A DNA stretch of 57,395 bases. Source: Terriglobia bacterium (lineage in GTDB: Bacteria > Acidobacteriota > Terriglobia > Bryobacterales > Bryobacteraceae). Positions within the stretch are counted from its first letter, which is position 1, and each line of letters starts with the position of its first letter. Location of the stretch: contig PSRJ01000060.1 of the NCBI GenBank assembly GCA_003175985.1, positions 1 through 57,395 on the forward strand. Reading direction: 5' to 3'. Both the position numbers and the translations under genes were made by a program. The notes beneath the pieces are model-generated. The model had not been told where the DNA came from. It ran no database searches and saw only the letters and a list, made by a program, of their open reading frames with translations. Positions 17,388 to 26,960 of the stretch are shown here, one piece after another.

Positions 17388-18569
17388 TCAGACTACCAGC
17401 GCCTGCTCCAGGTCCCCGATGATATCTTCCGCCGCTTCAATCCCAACAGACAGACGCACCAGGCTGTCGCGAATGCCCATGCGCTCGCGGTGCTTGGGCG
17501 CGACTTCACGGTGGGAGCTCATTACGGGGTAGAGCATCATGCTGTGCACATCTCCCAGGGATGTGGCGCGGACAATCAGTTTCAATGCATCCATGAAGCG
17601 GAATATCTCGTCCCGGCCGGCGTCCTTCAACTCGAAGCTGACCACGGCTCCGTAGAGATTGGGTGGAAACAGGCGGCGGACCGCGGCGGCATCCGGATGT
17701 GCGGGGTCGCCGGGAAAGTAGATGCGTTCCACCTTGGGATGCGCGCTCAGCCACGACGCGATACGGCACGCGTTCGCGCATTGCTTCTCCATGCGGACGG
17801 CGAACGTCTTGATACCGCGCATCGTCAAATAGCACTCGAACGGACCGAGCACGGGACCGGTGGCACGCGAAAGAGCGCGCAGGCCCTCGAAGTGCGGTTC
17901 GTCGGAGACCACAACACCGCCCAAAACATCGCCGTGGCCGGACAGGTATTTCGTCAGGCTGTGCGCCACCATATTCGCGCCGTGCTCCAGAGGACGCAGG
18001 ATCAGCGGTGTGGCGAACGTGTTATCCACAACCAGGGCGGCGCCCGCTTCGCGGGCGATTTCCGCGATGCGGTCCATCTGGCCCACGCGCAGCAGCGGAT
18101 TCGAGATGGTCTCTACGAGGATACAGCCGGGTCGCGCCTGGGCCACGATCGCGCGTAGTGCATCGAGGTCGCAAACGTCCGCGAAACGGATCGCGACACC
18201 CGTGGGCTCCAGGACGTTGAGCAACAGGCTGACAGTTGCGCCGTACAACGCATTGGCGGCAACGATGGATTTGCGCCGGTCGGCCAGAGCAGTCACGACA
18301 GCCATATGAATGGCGGCCATTCCCGAGGCACAGGCCAGAGCGCCGTGGCCTCCTTCGAGGTTGGCAACCAGTTCCTCGAGGGCGACGGCCGAAGGGTTTT
18401 CGTAGCGCGAATAGGAGAAACCGGACTCCTCACGACCAAAGACGCGGTCGAGCTGCTCCATGGACTCGTAGAAGAACGAGGCGGCCGTATGAACCGGTGT
18501 GGTGACGGGAATGTGTCTGCCGGGTTTCTTGCGATCACCGGCGTGGACGGCCCTGGTGTGGATCTTCAT
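17388..18569 (-). CDS. PLP-dependent trans-sulfuration enzyme (cystathionine gamma-synthase/lyase family)
   Basis: A 393-residue fold-type I PLP enzyme. The cofactor lysine is K207 in AHSLTKYLSGH. FSYSRYENPS, ACASGMAAIH, VETISNPLLRV and VVDNTFATP are the family signatures. Members carry out cystathionine gamma-synthase, gamma-lyase, O-acetylhomoserine sulfhydrylase or methionine gamma-lyase reactions, and sequence reading alone does not separate these. A metX homologue elsewhere in the window favours a synthetic role with O-acylhomoserine. Its start lies two bases after the cysS stop, so the two genes form a cysteine/methionine operon. A gamma-lyase role would instead link it to cysteine supply. 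Confidence 0.88.
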   Translation of the reverse strand: MKIHTRAVHAGDRKKPGRHIPVTTPVHTAASFFYESMEQLDRVFGREESGFSYSRYENPSAVALEELVANLEGGHGALACASGMAAIHMAVVTALADRRKSIVAANALYGATVSLLLNVLEPTGVAIRFADVCDLDALRAIVAQARPGCILVETISNPLLRVGQMDRIAEIAREAGAALVVDNTFATPLILRPLEHGANMVAHSLTKYLSGHGDVLGGVVVSDEPHFEGLRALSRATGPVLGPFECYLTMRGIKTFAVRMEKQCANACRIASWLSAHPKVERIYFPGDPAHPDAAAVRRLFPPNLYGAVVSFELKDAGRDEIFRFMDALKLIVRATSLGDVHSMMLYPVMSSHREVAPKHRERMGIRDSLVRLSVGIEAAEDIIGDLEQALVV

Positions 18570-18571
18570 CG

Positions 18572-19972
18572 TTATTTCCTCTTCCAGCGGACCCCGGCCT
18601 TGGTGTCTTCGAGAATGATTCCCTGATCGAGGAGTTGTTTGCGGACATCATCGGCGCGGGCGAAATCCCTGGCCTTCTTGGCGGCAGTGCGCTCGGCGAT
18701 GCGGGCTTCGACTTCTTCGTCCGACACCTGTCCCGTAGCGGCGGTGGGTTCGATCACGGCAAAGACGCGATCGAACAACGCCAGCAGTTCCAGAGCTCCG
18801 GGCACGTCTCCTGCGCCAAATCCGCCTGAATCCATGGCGCTGTTGGCGTCACGTATATATTCGAAGATTGCCCCCAATGCCTCGGCGGTGTTGAGGTCGG
18901 CGTTCATGCCGTCAGTAAACGCCCTGCAGGCCTGCGCCGTGCGACGCGTTACCGCTTCGGTAGCGCCTTCGGGGAAGCGGTCGCTTTCCAGACGGAGCTT
19001 GAAATTGCGCAGCCTCTCAATTGCCGTTTCAGCGGACTTTAAGCCGTCGAAGGTGAAATTCAGAGACTTCCGGTACGGCACCGAAGCCAGCAGGTAACGC
19101 ACGGTCTCGGGTTTGTACCCGCGGTCGAGCACGTCGCGCAGCGTGAAATAGTTGCCCAGCGACTTGGACATTTTCTGCCCTTCCACCAGCAGAAACTCGG
19201 CGTGCAGCCAAAAACGCGCGAAGGGCTTTCCGGTGAGCGATTCCGACTGGGCGATCTCATTTTCGTGATGGGGAAAGATCAGGTCCACACCGCCCGCATG
19301 GATGTCCAGCGTTTCGCCCAGGTACTTGATCGCCATCACAGAACACTCGATGTGCCAGCCTGGGCGGCCCGGCCCGATCGGAGTATCCCAAAAACGCTCG
19401 CCCTCCTTGGGCGCCTTCCAGAGCGCAAAATCGCGGGCGTCCGCCTTATCGTAGCTATCGACATCAACCCGCGCCCCGGCAATGTTCCCGCTAAAATCGT
19501 TGTGCGAGAGTTTGCCGTACCCGGCGAAACTGGAAATCCGGAAATATACCGACCCGTCGCTCTTATAGGTGTGGTCCGCCGCTCCCAACCGCTCGATGGC
19601 TTCGACCATATCATTGATATGGCTTGTAGCCGGAACCAGGTGCTCGGGACGCTCCAGGCGCAGCTTATCGCAGTCCTCCAGAAAGGCCCGTGTATAAATG
19701 GCCGTGTACTCCTCCAGAGTCTTGCGGTGGGCGGCGGCGTTGCGGATGATTTTGTCGTCCACGTCGGTGATATTCATGACGTGGTCGAGGTGGAACCCGG
19801 AGGCGCGCAGCCATTTGCGCAGGAGGTCGACAAACGTAAACGTCCTGAAGTTGCCAATATGAGCGAAGTCGTAGACCGTAGGTCCGCAAGTGTACATGCG
19901 GACGGTGTTATCACGCGCCGGTGAAAACTCTTCCGCCTGTTGGGACAGCGTGTTATAGAATTGCACCGCCAT
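18572..19972 (-). CDS. cysS: Cysteinyl-tRNA synthetase
   Basis: A 466-residue class Ia synthetase that charges tRNA-Cys in the cytosol. The HIGH-type motif is HIGN at 38-41 within GPTVYDFAHIGNFRT. Zinc ligands include C29, the Cys in GWHIECS, and HHENE. KMSKS lies near residue 267 (EGQKMSKSLGN). The C-terminal helical tRNA-binding domain follows, ending in KAGVRWKRK. The length is typical. It is the first gene of an operon with the trans-sulfuration enzyme. The 190-bp upstream gap shows no T-box or clear promoter. Confidence 0.97.
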   Translation of the reverse strand: MAVQFYNTLSQQAEEFSPARDNTVRMYTCGPTVYDFAHIGNFRTFTFVDLLRKWLRASGFHLDHVMNITDVDDKIIRNAAAHRKTLEEYTAIYTRAFLEDCDKLRLERPEHLVPATSHINDMVEAIERLGAADHTYKSDGSVYFRISSFAGYGKLSHNDFSGNIAGARVDVDSYDKADARDFALWKAPKEGERFWDTPIGPGRPGWHIECSVMAIKYLGETLDIHAGGVDLIFPHHENEIAQSESLTGKPFARFWLHAEFLLVEGQKMSKSLGNYFTLRDVLDRGYKPETVRYLLASVPYRKSLNFTFDGLKSAETAIERLRNFKLRLESDRFPEGATEAVTRRTAQACRAFTDGMNADLNTAEALGAIFEYIRDANSAMDSGGFGAGDVPGALELLALFDRVFAVIEPTAATGQVSDEEVEARIAERTAAKKARDFARADDVRKQLLDQGIILEDTKAGVRWKRK

Positions 19973-20162
19973 AGCTTCGGAGATTTTTCATCGTAACAGA
20001 CCCCGATGAGCCGGTGGTGCACGGCTAAATGTACTGTCAGGAACTTTTCACCCTGTAAAAACTGCGCGCTGAGGCCAGGTACATACACCTAAATCCCTTG
20101 CTGGCATACATGGAGGGGCAATTGCACGTGTCGGCACAAATCCAAAAAACAGGAGCACTGGC

Positions 20163-20510
20163 ATGACGCGATTGATCGGCGAACGGCGTAGTAGTCCCCG
20201 GTTTGACCTCCATCTTCCGTTACGCTACCGCTTGTCGCAGAAGGGCACGCAAAACCGCTGGAACAGCGGGATGACGCGTGACATGAGCAAGGACGGCGTG
20301 GTCTTCAAAACACGACACCCCCTACCGGTGGGTGGTCACGTGGAGATGCGGATCGATTGGCCCGCTCGCTACCAGTCCGTCTATCCGGTAGATCTGCAAC
20401 TTACCGGTTTCGTAATGCGCAGCGACGACGGCAAAACGGCCGTCAGGATCAGTTCCCATCGGTTCCTGGTACGCTCCGCTTCGGAAAGCGAACTCAGCAA
20501 GACAGCCTAA
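20163..20510 (+). CDS. PilZ-domain protein
   Basis: A 115-residue single-domain protein. The c-di-GMP binding signature is present: RRSSPRFDLHLPLRYR (arginine-rich switch) and DMSKDGVVF (the [DN]-x-S-x-x-G motif), followed by beta-barrel strands. It probably binds c-di-GMP in the cytosol and acts on an unknown partner. AGGAGC stands five bases before the ATG. It lies alone, 190 bp from cysS and 126 bp before a small cytochrome gene. The 5' gap (19973-20162) contains no motif I can name. Confidence 0.87.
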   Translation: MTRLIGERRSSPRFDLHLPLRYRLSQKGTQNRWNSGMTRDMSKDGVVFKTRHPLPVGGHVEMRIDWPARYQSVYPVDLQLTGFVMRSDDGKTAVRISSHRFLVRSASESELSKTA

Positions 20511-20636
20511 AGGGAGTTTTGCCGCACGAAGTCTCAGGGTCAGGCCCGCCCCTATTTAGGGCTAGTTGTAGAAAAAATACGCAAATTGTCGAAAATTTCC
20601 CTTCCCCTTTCAGGGTAATTCGCCTACCATCGAGGT

Positions 20637-21071
20637 ATGCAGAGATTAACACCCGGTTATCTGCTATTGGCTTTTGCTCTAGCCGCCGGCCCTGCCGCTG
20701 CCATTGCCGCAGACCAGCCGACGAAGACCATCAAGACGGTTACCGCGAAGGACACCCCGCTCGATGGTAAAGTCATGTTCCACGAATATTGCGCGGTCTG
20801 CCATGGCGAGAACGCTCAAGGCAATGGACCCGCCGCCGATGCGCTCAAGAAAGCGCCCGCCGACCTGACCCAGATTTCCCGCAAGAACAGCGGCAAGTTC
20901 CCTGAAATCCGTGTGATGCGCGTGATCAAAGGGGATGATGAGTTAGCTGCCCACGGAAATCGGGCGATGCCGGTCTGGGGCACCATCTTCCGTTCGCTCA
21001 GCAGCAAGGAGGGATCGGATCTGCGGGTCAACGCGCTGTTGAAATACATCGAAGGATTCCAGGCTAAGTGA
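20637..21071 (+). CDS. Exported monoheme cytochrome c
   Basis: A 144-residue class I cytochrome c with a signal peptide ending near residue 25 (AIAADQP). The heme site is CAVCH (52-56), and the distal methionine is likely in RAMPVWG (about 109). The C-terminal helix LRVNALLKYIEGFQ is typical. It acts as a soluble or loosely bound periplasmic electron carrier. The stop is followed at once by the convergent hybrid kinase gene. The 126-bp upstream gap is AT-rich in its middle but shows no convincing promoter. Confidence 0.9.
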   Translation: MQRLTPGYLLLAFALAAGPAAAIAADQPTKTIKTVTAKDTPLDGKVMFHEYCAVCHGENAQGNGPAADALKKAPADLTQISRKNSGKFPEIRVMRVIKGDDELAAHGNRAMPVWGTIFRSLSSKEGSDLRVNALLKYIEGFQAK

Positions 21072-22736
21072 TTACTTCTTCCGCTCCGGATCTTGCACCA
21101 GAACTCTGCGAATCACTTCGCTGAGCTGGATGGGAGTCCAGGGTTTGGGGATCACGGCATCAAAGCCGAATTGCGGCGCATCGGCTACCACCGGCGCGTC
21201 GGAGTAACCGCTGGAGACGATGAGTTTGGCGGTAGTCCCGAGTTCTCTAAGGCGGGTGGCCGTCTCCAGGCCACCCATTCCTCCCCGCACCGTCAAGTCC
21301 AGAATAATAGCGTCGAAGTGTCGCCTTACGGCGGTTTCGGCCTCGTAAATGGCGATCGCCTCGGCGCCATCGCTGGCGCACCGCACCTCGTAACCGATCG
21401 CGGCGAGTACTCTTTCCAATAGCACCCGCAGGTGTTCCTCGTCATCCATCACCAGGATTCGTCCGCTGCCGTGGTGCAGGATCTCAGTGACCGGCTCCTG
21501 TGCCGGCGGAGTGGCTTGAGAAGCGGGTAATTCGATCGTGAAGACAGTGCCATCGCCGAGTTTTGATGCTACGGAGATGTGACCCCCGTGCTTGGAAATG
21601 ATGGAGTAAGCCATGGCCAAGCCGAGCCCCGAGCCCGAAGGCTTGGTGGTGAAATAGGGATCGAAAATCCGGGGCAGGATCTCAGCAGGAATACCGGAGC
21701 CGTAGTCACGGACCGAGATCCGGACGCAGGGCTCCGGCTCGACGCCCGGCCGCTGGACCACGATGTTTTCGGCGCGCACCTCGATAATCCCTGTCTCCAC
21801 CGTCGCCTGACGGGCGTTTAGCAGGATATTGTGCAGGACTTGCCCGACCTGACCCGCATCGATTTCCGCACACCAGAGATCCTGAGCGAGATGCACCTCG
21901 AAGCTGATGGCAGTGCCCGACCGAACCAGATTGACGGCATCGCGGATGACTTTAGCCACAGAAGCGATTTGCCGGACCGGAGAGCCGCCTTTCGCAAACG
22001 TCAGAAGCTGCGAGGACAAAAAAGCCGCCCTCTGACAGGCTTCGGATATCTGCTCCAGAACATGCTTGACGGGATGCCCCGATTCCAATTGCAGTTTGGC
22101 AAGCTCCGTGTTGCCCTGCACCACGGTTAGGAAGTTGTTGAAGTCATGAGCGATGCCGCCGGCCAGGACACCCAGGGACTCCAGTTTGCGCGCCCGCAGC
22201 AGTTCTTCTTCGGCCTGCTCGCGTTGCTGGATTTCGGTCATGAGCCTCTGATTGGCCGCCCGCAGCTCAGCGGTCCGTTCCTCCACGCGCGCTGCCAGTT
22301 CATCGCGGGATTTTCGCAGGGCCCCCTGCGCTTCCTGGAGCTCCTTCTCAATTCTTACGCGTTCGGTGATATCGAGCGCATGGCCGAGAACCCAGGGATC
22401 GCCTTCCTGGCGCTGGTAGAGAGTATTGCGGTACATCCACAGACGTTCGCTACCATCCTTGGCCAACAGGCGCATCATGCCCGAATCGTGCCCGTTTTCC
22501 TGAATCCGCCGCAGATAATCGTCAAACCGGCGGCGAACGGCGGGCGCCAGGAAGTCGCGGAGGTTTCGTCCCGAACCGTCTTCAGGGCTGTACCCTAGGG
22601 AATATGCCACCGCGGGATTGATCGAAATCAACACTCCCTCGAGGTCGTGAATACACATCAACCCCAGGCTGTGCTCGACCAGCAGACGATATAAATCGGT
22701 GTGCAATGTGTGGAGAATAACGCAAAGTGCGCTCAC
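21072..22736 (-). CDS. Cytosolic PAS hybrid histidine kinase with C-terminal receiver
   Basis: A 554-residue protein with no membrane segment. The PAS domain spans about 14-128 with a PAC end (GHALDITERV). A coiled coil (130-188) leads to the HisKA domain, phospho-acceptor H197 in GGIAHDFNN. The HATPase domain has LLNARQA, DYGSGIP and GSGLGLA at about 305-375. A receiver at 425-545 has acidic pocket DDEE, phospho-acceptor D480 in ILDLTV and lysine in VIPKPWTP. It therefore senses an intracellular cue and passes phosphate onward from its own receiver. No output partner is adjacent. The GTG start gives a short leader before the PAS domain. Confidence 0.9.
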   Translation of the reverse strand: MSALCVILHTLHTDLYRLLVEHSLGLMCIHDLEGVLISINPAVAYSLGYSPEDGSGRNLRDFLAPAVRRRFDDYLRRIQENGHDSGMMRLLAKDGSERLWMYRNTLYQRQEGDPWVLGHALDITERVRIEKELQEAQGALRKSRDELAARVEERTAELRAANQRLMTEIQQREQAEEELLRARKLESLGVLAGGIAHDFNNFLTVVQGNTELAKLQLESGHPVKHVLEQISEACQRAAFLSSQLLTFAKGGSPVRQIASVAKVIRDAVNLVRSGTAISFEVHLAQDLWCAEIDAGQVGQVLHNILLNARQATVETGIIEVRAENIVVQRPGVEPEPCVRISVRDYGSGIPAEILPRIFDPYFTTKPSGSGLGLAMAYSIISKHGGHISVASKLGDGTVFTIELPASQATPPAQEPVTEILHHGSGRILVMDDEEHLRVLLERVLAAIGYEVRCASDGAEAIAIYEAETAVRRHFDAIILDLTVRGGMGGLETATRLRELGTTAKLIVSSGYSDAPVVADAPQFGFDAVIPKPWTPIQLSEVIRRVLVQDPERKK

Positions 22737-22851
22737 CCGTCAAAAACTCACCCAAGTAGTTACATTGATAAACTAGGTGCACACCCCGGAGGGGTTTCCT
22801 TAGGCGCACAAACGAGAAGAGTTGTGTAGAAGATCAGAGGAGAAAAAGGGC

Positions 22852-23751
22852 ATGAAGAACGACAAAAAGGATCGCAAGCAAAGCGGTAAACCGCATCAAG
22901 GTCGGTCCAGGCGTGAGTTTGTCGCTGTCTCCGCGGCCGGGCTGGTCGCCGCGAGCGGTTCGGCATCGGCCGCAAGCCTGATGGTTGTGGAAGAAAACGT
23001 CGAAATCAAAACGCCGGACGGCACGTGCGATGCCGCTTTCATTCATCCTGCCACCGGATCGCATCCGGGCGTATTGATTTGGACGGATGCATTCGGCCTG
23101 CGCCCGGCATTTCGCGAGATGGCCAAACGGCTGGCCGCGGAAGGGTACTCTGTCCTGGTCCCGAACCCGTTTTATCGGGTGGCCAAGGCGCCGGTCTTCG
23201 GCGATGTGGCATCTTTCAATTTTCAGAACCCGGACGACCGGGCGAAACTGGGTCCGTTGATGGGCTCTGTGAACGCGCCCGGCGCGGCCGAAAAGGACGC
23301 TGTCGCTTACATCGCGTTTCTGGATGCTCAGAAGCCGGTAAACAAATCCAAGAAAATCGGCACTCAGGGATACTGCATGGGCGGACCCCTCATCGTCAAG
23401 ACCGCCGCCGCCGTATCGGGCCGGGTGGGCGCTGCCGCATCGTTCCATGGCGGGGGTTTGGTTACCGACAAGCCGGACAGTCCGCATCTGCTGGCGCCCA
23501 AAATCAAAGCCCGCATGTATTTTGGAGTCGCGTCGAACGACGACAAGCAACAGCCGGATGCGAAGGATAAGCTGCGGGAGGCATTCGCCGCCGCGAAGGT
23601 TCCGGCGGAAATCGAAGTCTACCCGGCGTCACTGCACGGTTGGTGTGTTTCAGACATGCCGCTGCAGAACGGCAACCCGATCTATAATAAGCCCGACGCG
23701 GAACGCGCCTGGGGCAAGCTGCTCGCGTTATACAAGACTGCGCTTGCGTGA
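22852..23751 (+). CDS. Tat-exported dienelactone-hydrolase-family protein
   Basis: A 299-residue alpha/beta hydrolase. The nucleophile is C175 in GYCMGG, the acid lies in SNDDKQ (D230/D231), and the histidine is H262 in SLHGWC, the Cys-Asp-His triad of dienelactone hydrolases. The N-terminus carries a twin-arginine motif, SRREFV at 19-24, then a hydrophobic stretch ending ASAAS, so the enzyme is predicted to be exported folded. Classical family members are cytosolic enzymes of aromatic degradation, so export suggests a different ester substrate. The ATG at 22852 is preferred, with GAGGAG and AAGGG upstream. Confidence 0.85.
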   Translation: MKNDKKDRKQSGKPHQGRSRREFVAVSAAGLVAASGSASAASLMVVEENVEIKTPDGTCDAAFIHPATGSHPGVLIWTDAFGLRPAFREMAKRLAAEGYSVLVPNPFYRVAKAPVFGDVASFNFQNPDDRAKLGPLMGSVNAPGAAEKDAVAYIAFLDAQKPVNKSKKIGTQGYCMGGPLIVKTAAAVSGRVGAAASFHGGGLVTDKPDSPHLLAPKIKARMYFGVASNDDKQQPDAKDKLREAFAAAKVPAEIEVYPASLHGWCVSDMPLQNGNPIYNKPDAERAWGKLLALYKTALA

Positions 23752-23764
23752 GCTTCGGAGCGAA

Positions 23765-25606
23765 TCAGCGGCTCGATCCCTTCATAGCCGCTTCGAACGA
23801 AATTCCGTTCGCATCGAGGATTTTGCCGGTAGCCCTCTCAAGCGCGGCATGCGCTTTACCGTAGGCGCTTTTCGCGGCTACTTCGGCCGAGCGGGCTTGC
23901 GCCAGCAGGCTTTCATACTGGATCACAAAGAAACTGGTGGATGCGCCTACTTCAAATTTCGTTTGCTCGATCTCCAGCGATTGCTCCTGCAACTTGCGCG
24001 CCTGGGCAGCCGCTTCATACGAAGCACGCGCGCGGCGCATGGCGATCAGCGCGTCCTCAACCTCGAGGCGCGCCTGATTCTCCATCTGCCGCAGGCGGAT
24101 CTCCGACTGCTTCACTTGGATTTCATCGCGAGCCAGGTCAGCTTCGGCGATGCGGTTGTGCAAGGGCAGATTGAACTGGACGCCAATCCCGTAGGTCGGA
24201 TATTTCCGGGAAAAGATCTGATCGAGGACGCCTCCGTAACCGCCTATTAAGGCCGGGTCGGCAGCCGGCTGGAGCGGATTCAAGGCGCCGGCTAGGCCAT
24301 TGTTCTGCATCACGCCAACCAGATCCACTTGCGGCAGAGTCGCGCTGCGTGCTCCTTGCAAGCCGATCTTCGAGCTGTCGATCTGCAGCCGGGCCTGTCC
24401 GAGGTCAGGCCGATTCGCCACCGCGTCCGCGGTCAGATCCTGGATCGGCTGCACCTCTTCGTTCTCCGGGATGCTGAGCGTGCCGGTGGGTAGAATCCGG
24501 GCGCTGCGCACCTCCGGATCCTGATTGCCCTGGCGGGTCAGCACATTCTTCAGAATCGCTTCCTGCTCTTCGAGCAGGCCTTGCGCATTGACGAGGTCCT
24601 GGCGCGTGGAGAACACCTGCGCGTTGGCGCGCGTCATCTCCACCGGCGCGAGCGTACCCTCTTCCACCTGGGCCTGCACGTCGCTGAGCAGCTTCTCGGA
24701 CAGGCTTACGGATTCCTGTTTCACCTTGACGTCTTCGTAGAGCGCCACGAAATCGGTGTAGAGCCGGATCACGCCATAGACGGTGGCGATCAGTTGCTGG
24801 CGAAATAACAGGCCGGCGATTTTCTGTTCATTGGCCGCGATCCGAATAAAGCGCCGGTTTAAGCTGGTCCCAAAGCCGCGCAGCAAGGGCTGCGTCACGG
24901 TAAAGCCGAGGCTCGAACCGGTGTAGGGATTATACGCCGTGCGCAGCGAATTGACCGATTGATGGTTATTGTTGAAGTTCAAACCGGCCACGGCGCCCGA
25001 GGCAAAGCCCTGTTGAATCCCGCCGTTGGCCAGCGCCGTGCTCGAGACGAGCGCCGGAGTGCCGGTCGTCACACTGTTTGCTTGCGGCGTGGTCGAGTGT
25101 GTCCAGTTCACCTGGCCCACCAGTGCCGGATCGTAAACCGGGATCGTCGTGCCGGAGGACTGGGGAATGGTCCCTTGCAGCGAATAATTGGCCTGCGGAC
25201 CAGTGAGTAGTCCGAGGGCCAGGGGACTCGTCGCCACCGAAGAACCGGCCGTGGCGCGTCCGGAAACTGCCGGGTTGGTGACGATCTGACTCAGCGGCCC
25301 GCCCACGCCCGCCGGCGCTTCCAACAGCGTGTAGTTGAGGCCACGCACCGCACCGCCGCCCTTCGCGCGGAGCACGTCGGATTCGGCCGATGGCAGAGTG
25401 AAGCGCTGCAATTCAATATCGAGATTATTCTCGATGGCCAGCGACAGGGCATCCTGGAGCGAAAGGTAAAGATCCCCGGCGCGGATCAGTTCATGAACGC
25501 GCGCCGAATTCGCAAAATTGACCTCGCGCGGAATTTTCGGCAAACCCGATTGCGCGCAGGCAAGGATCGAAAAAGCGGACACCAGACCGGGAATTCGTTT
25601 GTACAT
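23765..25606 (-). CDS. TolC-family outer-membrane efflux channel
   Basis: A 613-residue outer-membrane factor. The signal peptide ends in ILACAQSG; the cysteine at about 17 could be lipidated. Two homologous OEP halves, with long helices rich in Ala, Glu and Gln (residues about 260-350 and 470-590), give the trimeric tunnel. Motifs such as ANRPDLGQARLQI and LEVEDALIAMRRA are typical. An unusually long glycine/threonine/alanine-rich insertion covers about 105-245. It forms the outlet for the RND pump encoded just upstream in the same operon, 10 bases from the adaptor gene. Substrate unknown. Confidence 0.9.
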   Translation of the reverse strand: MYKRIPGLVSAFSILACAQSGLPKIPREVNFANSARVHELIRAGDLYLSLQDALSLAIENNLDIELQRFTLPSAESDVLRAKGGGAVRGLNYTLLEAPAGVGGPLSQIVTNPAVSGRATAGSSVATSPLALGLLTGPQANYSLQGTIPQSSGTTIPVYDPALVGQVNWTHSTTPQANSVTTGTPALVSSTALANGGIQQGFASGAVAGLNFNNNHQSVNSLRTAYNPYTGSSLGFTVTQPLLRGFGTSLNRRFIRIAANEQKIAGLLFRQQLIATVYGVIRLYTDFVALYEDVKVKQESVSLSEKLLSDVQAQVEEGTLAPVEMTRANAQVFSTRQDLVNAQGLLEEQEAILKNVLTRQGNQDPEVRSARILPTGTLSIPENEEVQPIQDLTADAVANRPDLGQARLQIDSSKIGLQGARSATLPQVDLVGVMQNNGLAGALNPLQPAADPALIGGYGGVLDQIFSRKYPTYGIGVQFNLPLHNRIAEADLARDEIQVKQSEIRLRQMENQARLEVEDALIAMRRARASYEAAAQARKLQEQSLEIEQTKFEVGASTSFFVIQYESLLAQARSAEVAAKSAYGKAHAALERATGKILDANGISFEAAMKGSSR

Positions 25607-25616
25607 CGGGACCAGT

Positions 25617-26960
25617 TTAACTGCGCCGCCCCTTGGACGGCTCCTGTTGGACGGGCTTCACTTTAACGCCTTCCCGCACAAAGTCACTCGGGTTGACGAT
25701 GAGTTGCTGGCCCAGCTCGATTCCGGACAACACCTCCAGGCGATCTCCGTAGTCGCGTCCCAGCTTGATGCGTGTGTAGTGCACCTCATTGCCGGAATCG
25801 ACTACGGCAACCTGCGGCCCGTCCGCGCGCACCACCAGCGTATCGCCCGGAATGAGCAGCGGCGGGTCACGGCGGGGGACCATCAAGTCGACTTGTGTGA
25901 ACATGCCGGGCAGCAGCCTGCCTTCTGGGTTCGCCACTTCAATCTCGGTCAGGAGTGTGCGGCTCGCCGGGTCGAGAGCGTTCGAAGTGCGGCTTACTTT
26001 GCCGGAGAACTTGTGTTCCGGCATGTCGGCGATGTCGAGCGACGCGGGTTGCCCCACGCGCACCGAATCGGCCTCCGCTTGCGGCACGTTAATGAAGGTA
26101 CGCATTGTCCCCGTCTGGGCAATCCGGAACAGAAGGGTGTTTCCCGCGTTAATGAGGGCGCCGGTATCCACATTGCGCAGCGTGACCACACCGGCGAACG
26201 GCGCGCGGACCGTTTGATAGCCCTTCAACTCGCGCAGCCGGGCCACGTTGGCTTCCGCGGCCGCCACGTTACTGTTCGCAGCGGCCACGGCCTTTTCCAA
26301 GGACTGTACGTTGGCCTGCTGCGCTGCGTATTGCGCCTGATAAACGTCGTTTTCCTGGCGGGAAACGGCCCCGCGGTTCACCAGATTCTTCCAGCGCTCC
26401 GCCGTGATGCGAGCCAGGTTCTCATTGCTGCGGCCCTGCTGCGAAGACGCTTCCGCCTGCTGGACGGCATTCTGCGCCTGCTGCAATGTGGCCTGTGCCT
26501 GAAGGATTTGTTGATCGAGCTCGGGAGCTTCGATCTCGGCCAAAACCTGTCCTTCCTTTACGCGATCCCCGATATCGGCGTACCGCTTGCGGATGTAGCC
26601 GCTGGCGCGGGCCAGCACGGGCGCCTCGGTGACGGCCTGGATGGTTCCGGGGAGCTCCAATTCGCTGCGGGCCTCGCCACGCACCACCGGGGTGACCGTG
26701 ACCAGCGGCAGACTTTCGACATTGGTTTTGGTTTCCGCGGCCAGCACCTGCTCGCGTTTACGCCGGGGAAGATAGCCCGCAAGAAAGCCCGCCACGATCA
26801 GGGCGAGCAAGATACATCCGAGGAACACCAGGGCGCCTCGCGAAGGACGGGAATGAGAACGTACCGGAGCGCCGTGGCGGCCTCTCTGTTCTTCCAACTG
26901 GTGTTTGAGCGACTCTATTTCCGCGCGCAACTGCTCTTCTGTCTCATCGATATGTTTCAT
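25617..26960 (-). CDS. RND efflux periplasmic adaptor (membrane fusion protein)
   Basis: A 447-residue adaptor. An N-terminal cytosolic coiled segment (about 5-28) precedes a single membrane anchor at about 43-65. Next come a lipoyl half-motif (LPGTIQAVTEAPVLARASGYI), a long alpha-helical hairpin (about 150-245), the second lipoyl half (TVRAPFAGVVTLRNV), a beta barrel, and a membrane-proximal domain ending in a basic tail. It links the inner-membrane pump to TolC. Its ATG overlaps the pump gene stop by four bases, so stoichiometric translation is likely. The predicted cytosolic coiled coil before the anchor is less common in this family. Confidence 0.93.
   Translation of the reverse strand: MKHIDETEEQLRAEIESLKHQLEEQRGRHGAPVRSHSRPSRGALVFLGCILLALIVAGFLAGYLPRRKREQVLAAETKTNVESLPLVTVTPVVRGEARSELELPGTIQAVTEAPVLARASGYIRKRYADIGDRVKEGQVLAEIEAPELDQQILQAQATLQQAQNAVQQAEASSQQGRSNENLARITAERWKNLVNRGAVSRQENDVYQAQYAAQQANVQSLEKAVAAANSNVAAAEANVARLRELKGYQTVRAPFAGVVTLRNVDTGALINAGNTLLFRIAQTGTMRTFINVPQAEADSVRVGQPASLDIADMPEHKFSGKVSRTSNALDPASRTLLTEIEVANPEGRLLPGMFTQVDLMVPRRDPPLLIPGDTLVVRADGPQVAVVDSGNEVHYTRIKLGRDYGDRLEVLSGIELGQQLIVNPSDFVREGVKVKPVQQEPSKGRRS

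Noticed and set aside
19973..20162. T-box leader for cysS
   Set aside because: The 190-bp gap, read on the minus strand, shows neither the T-box sequence nor a terminator/antiterminator pair.
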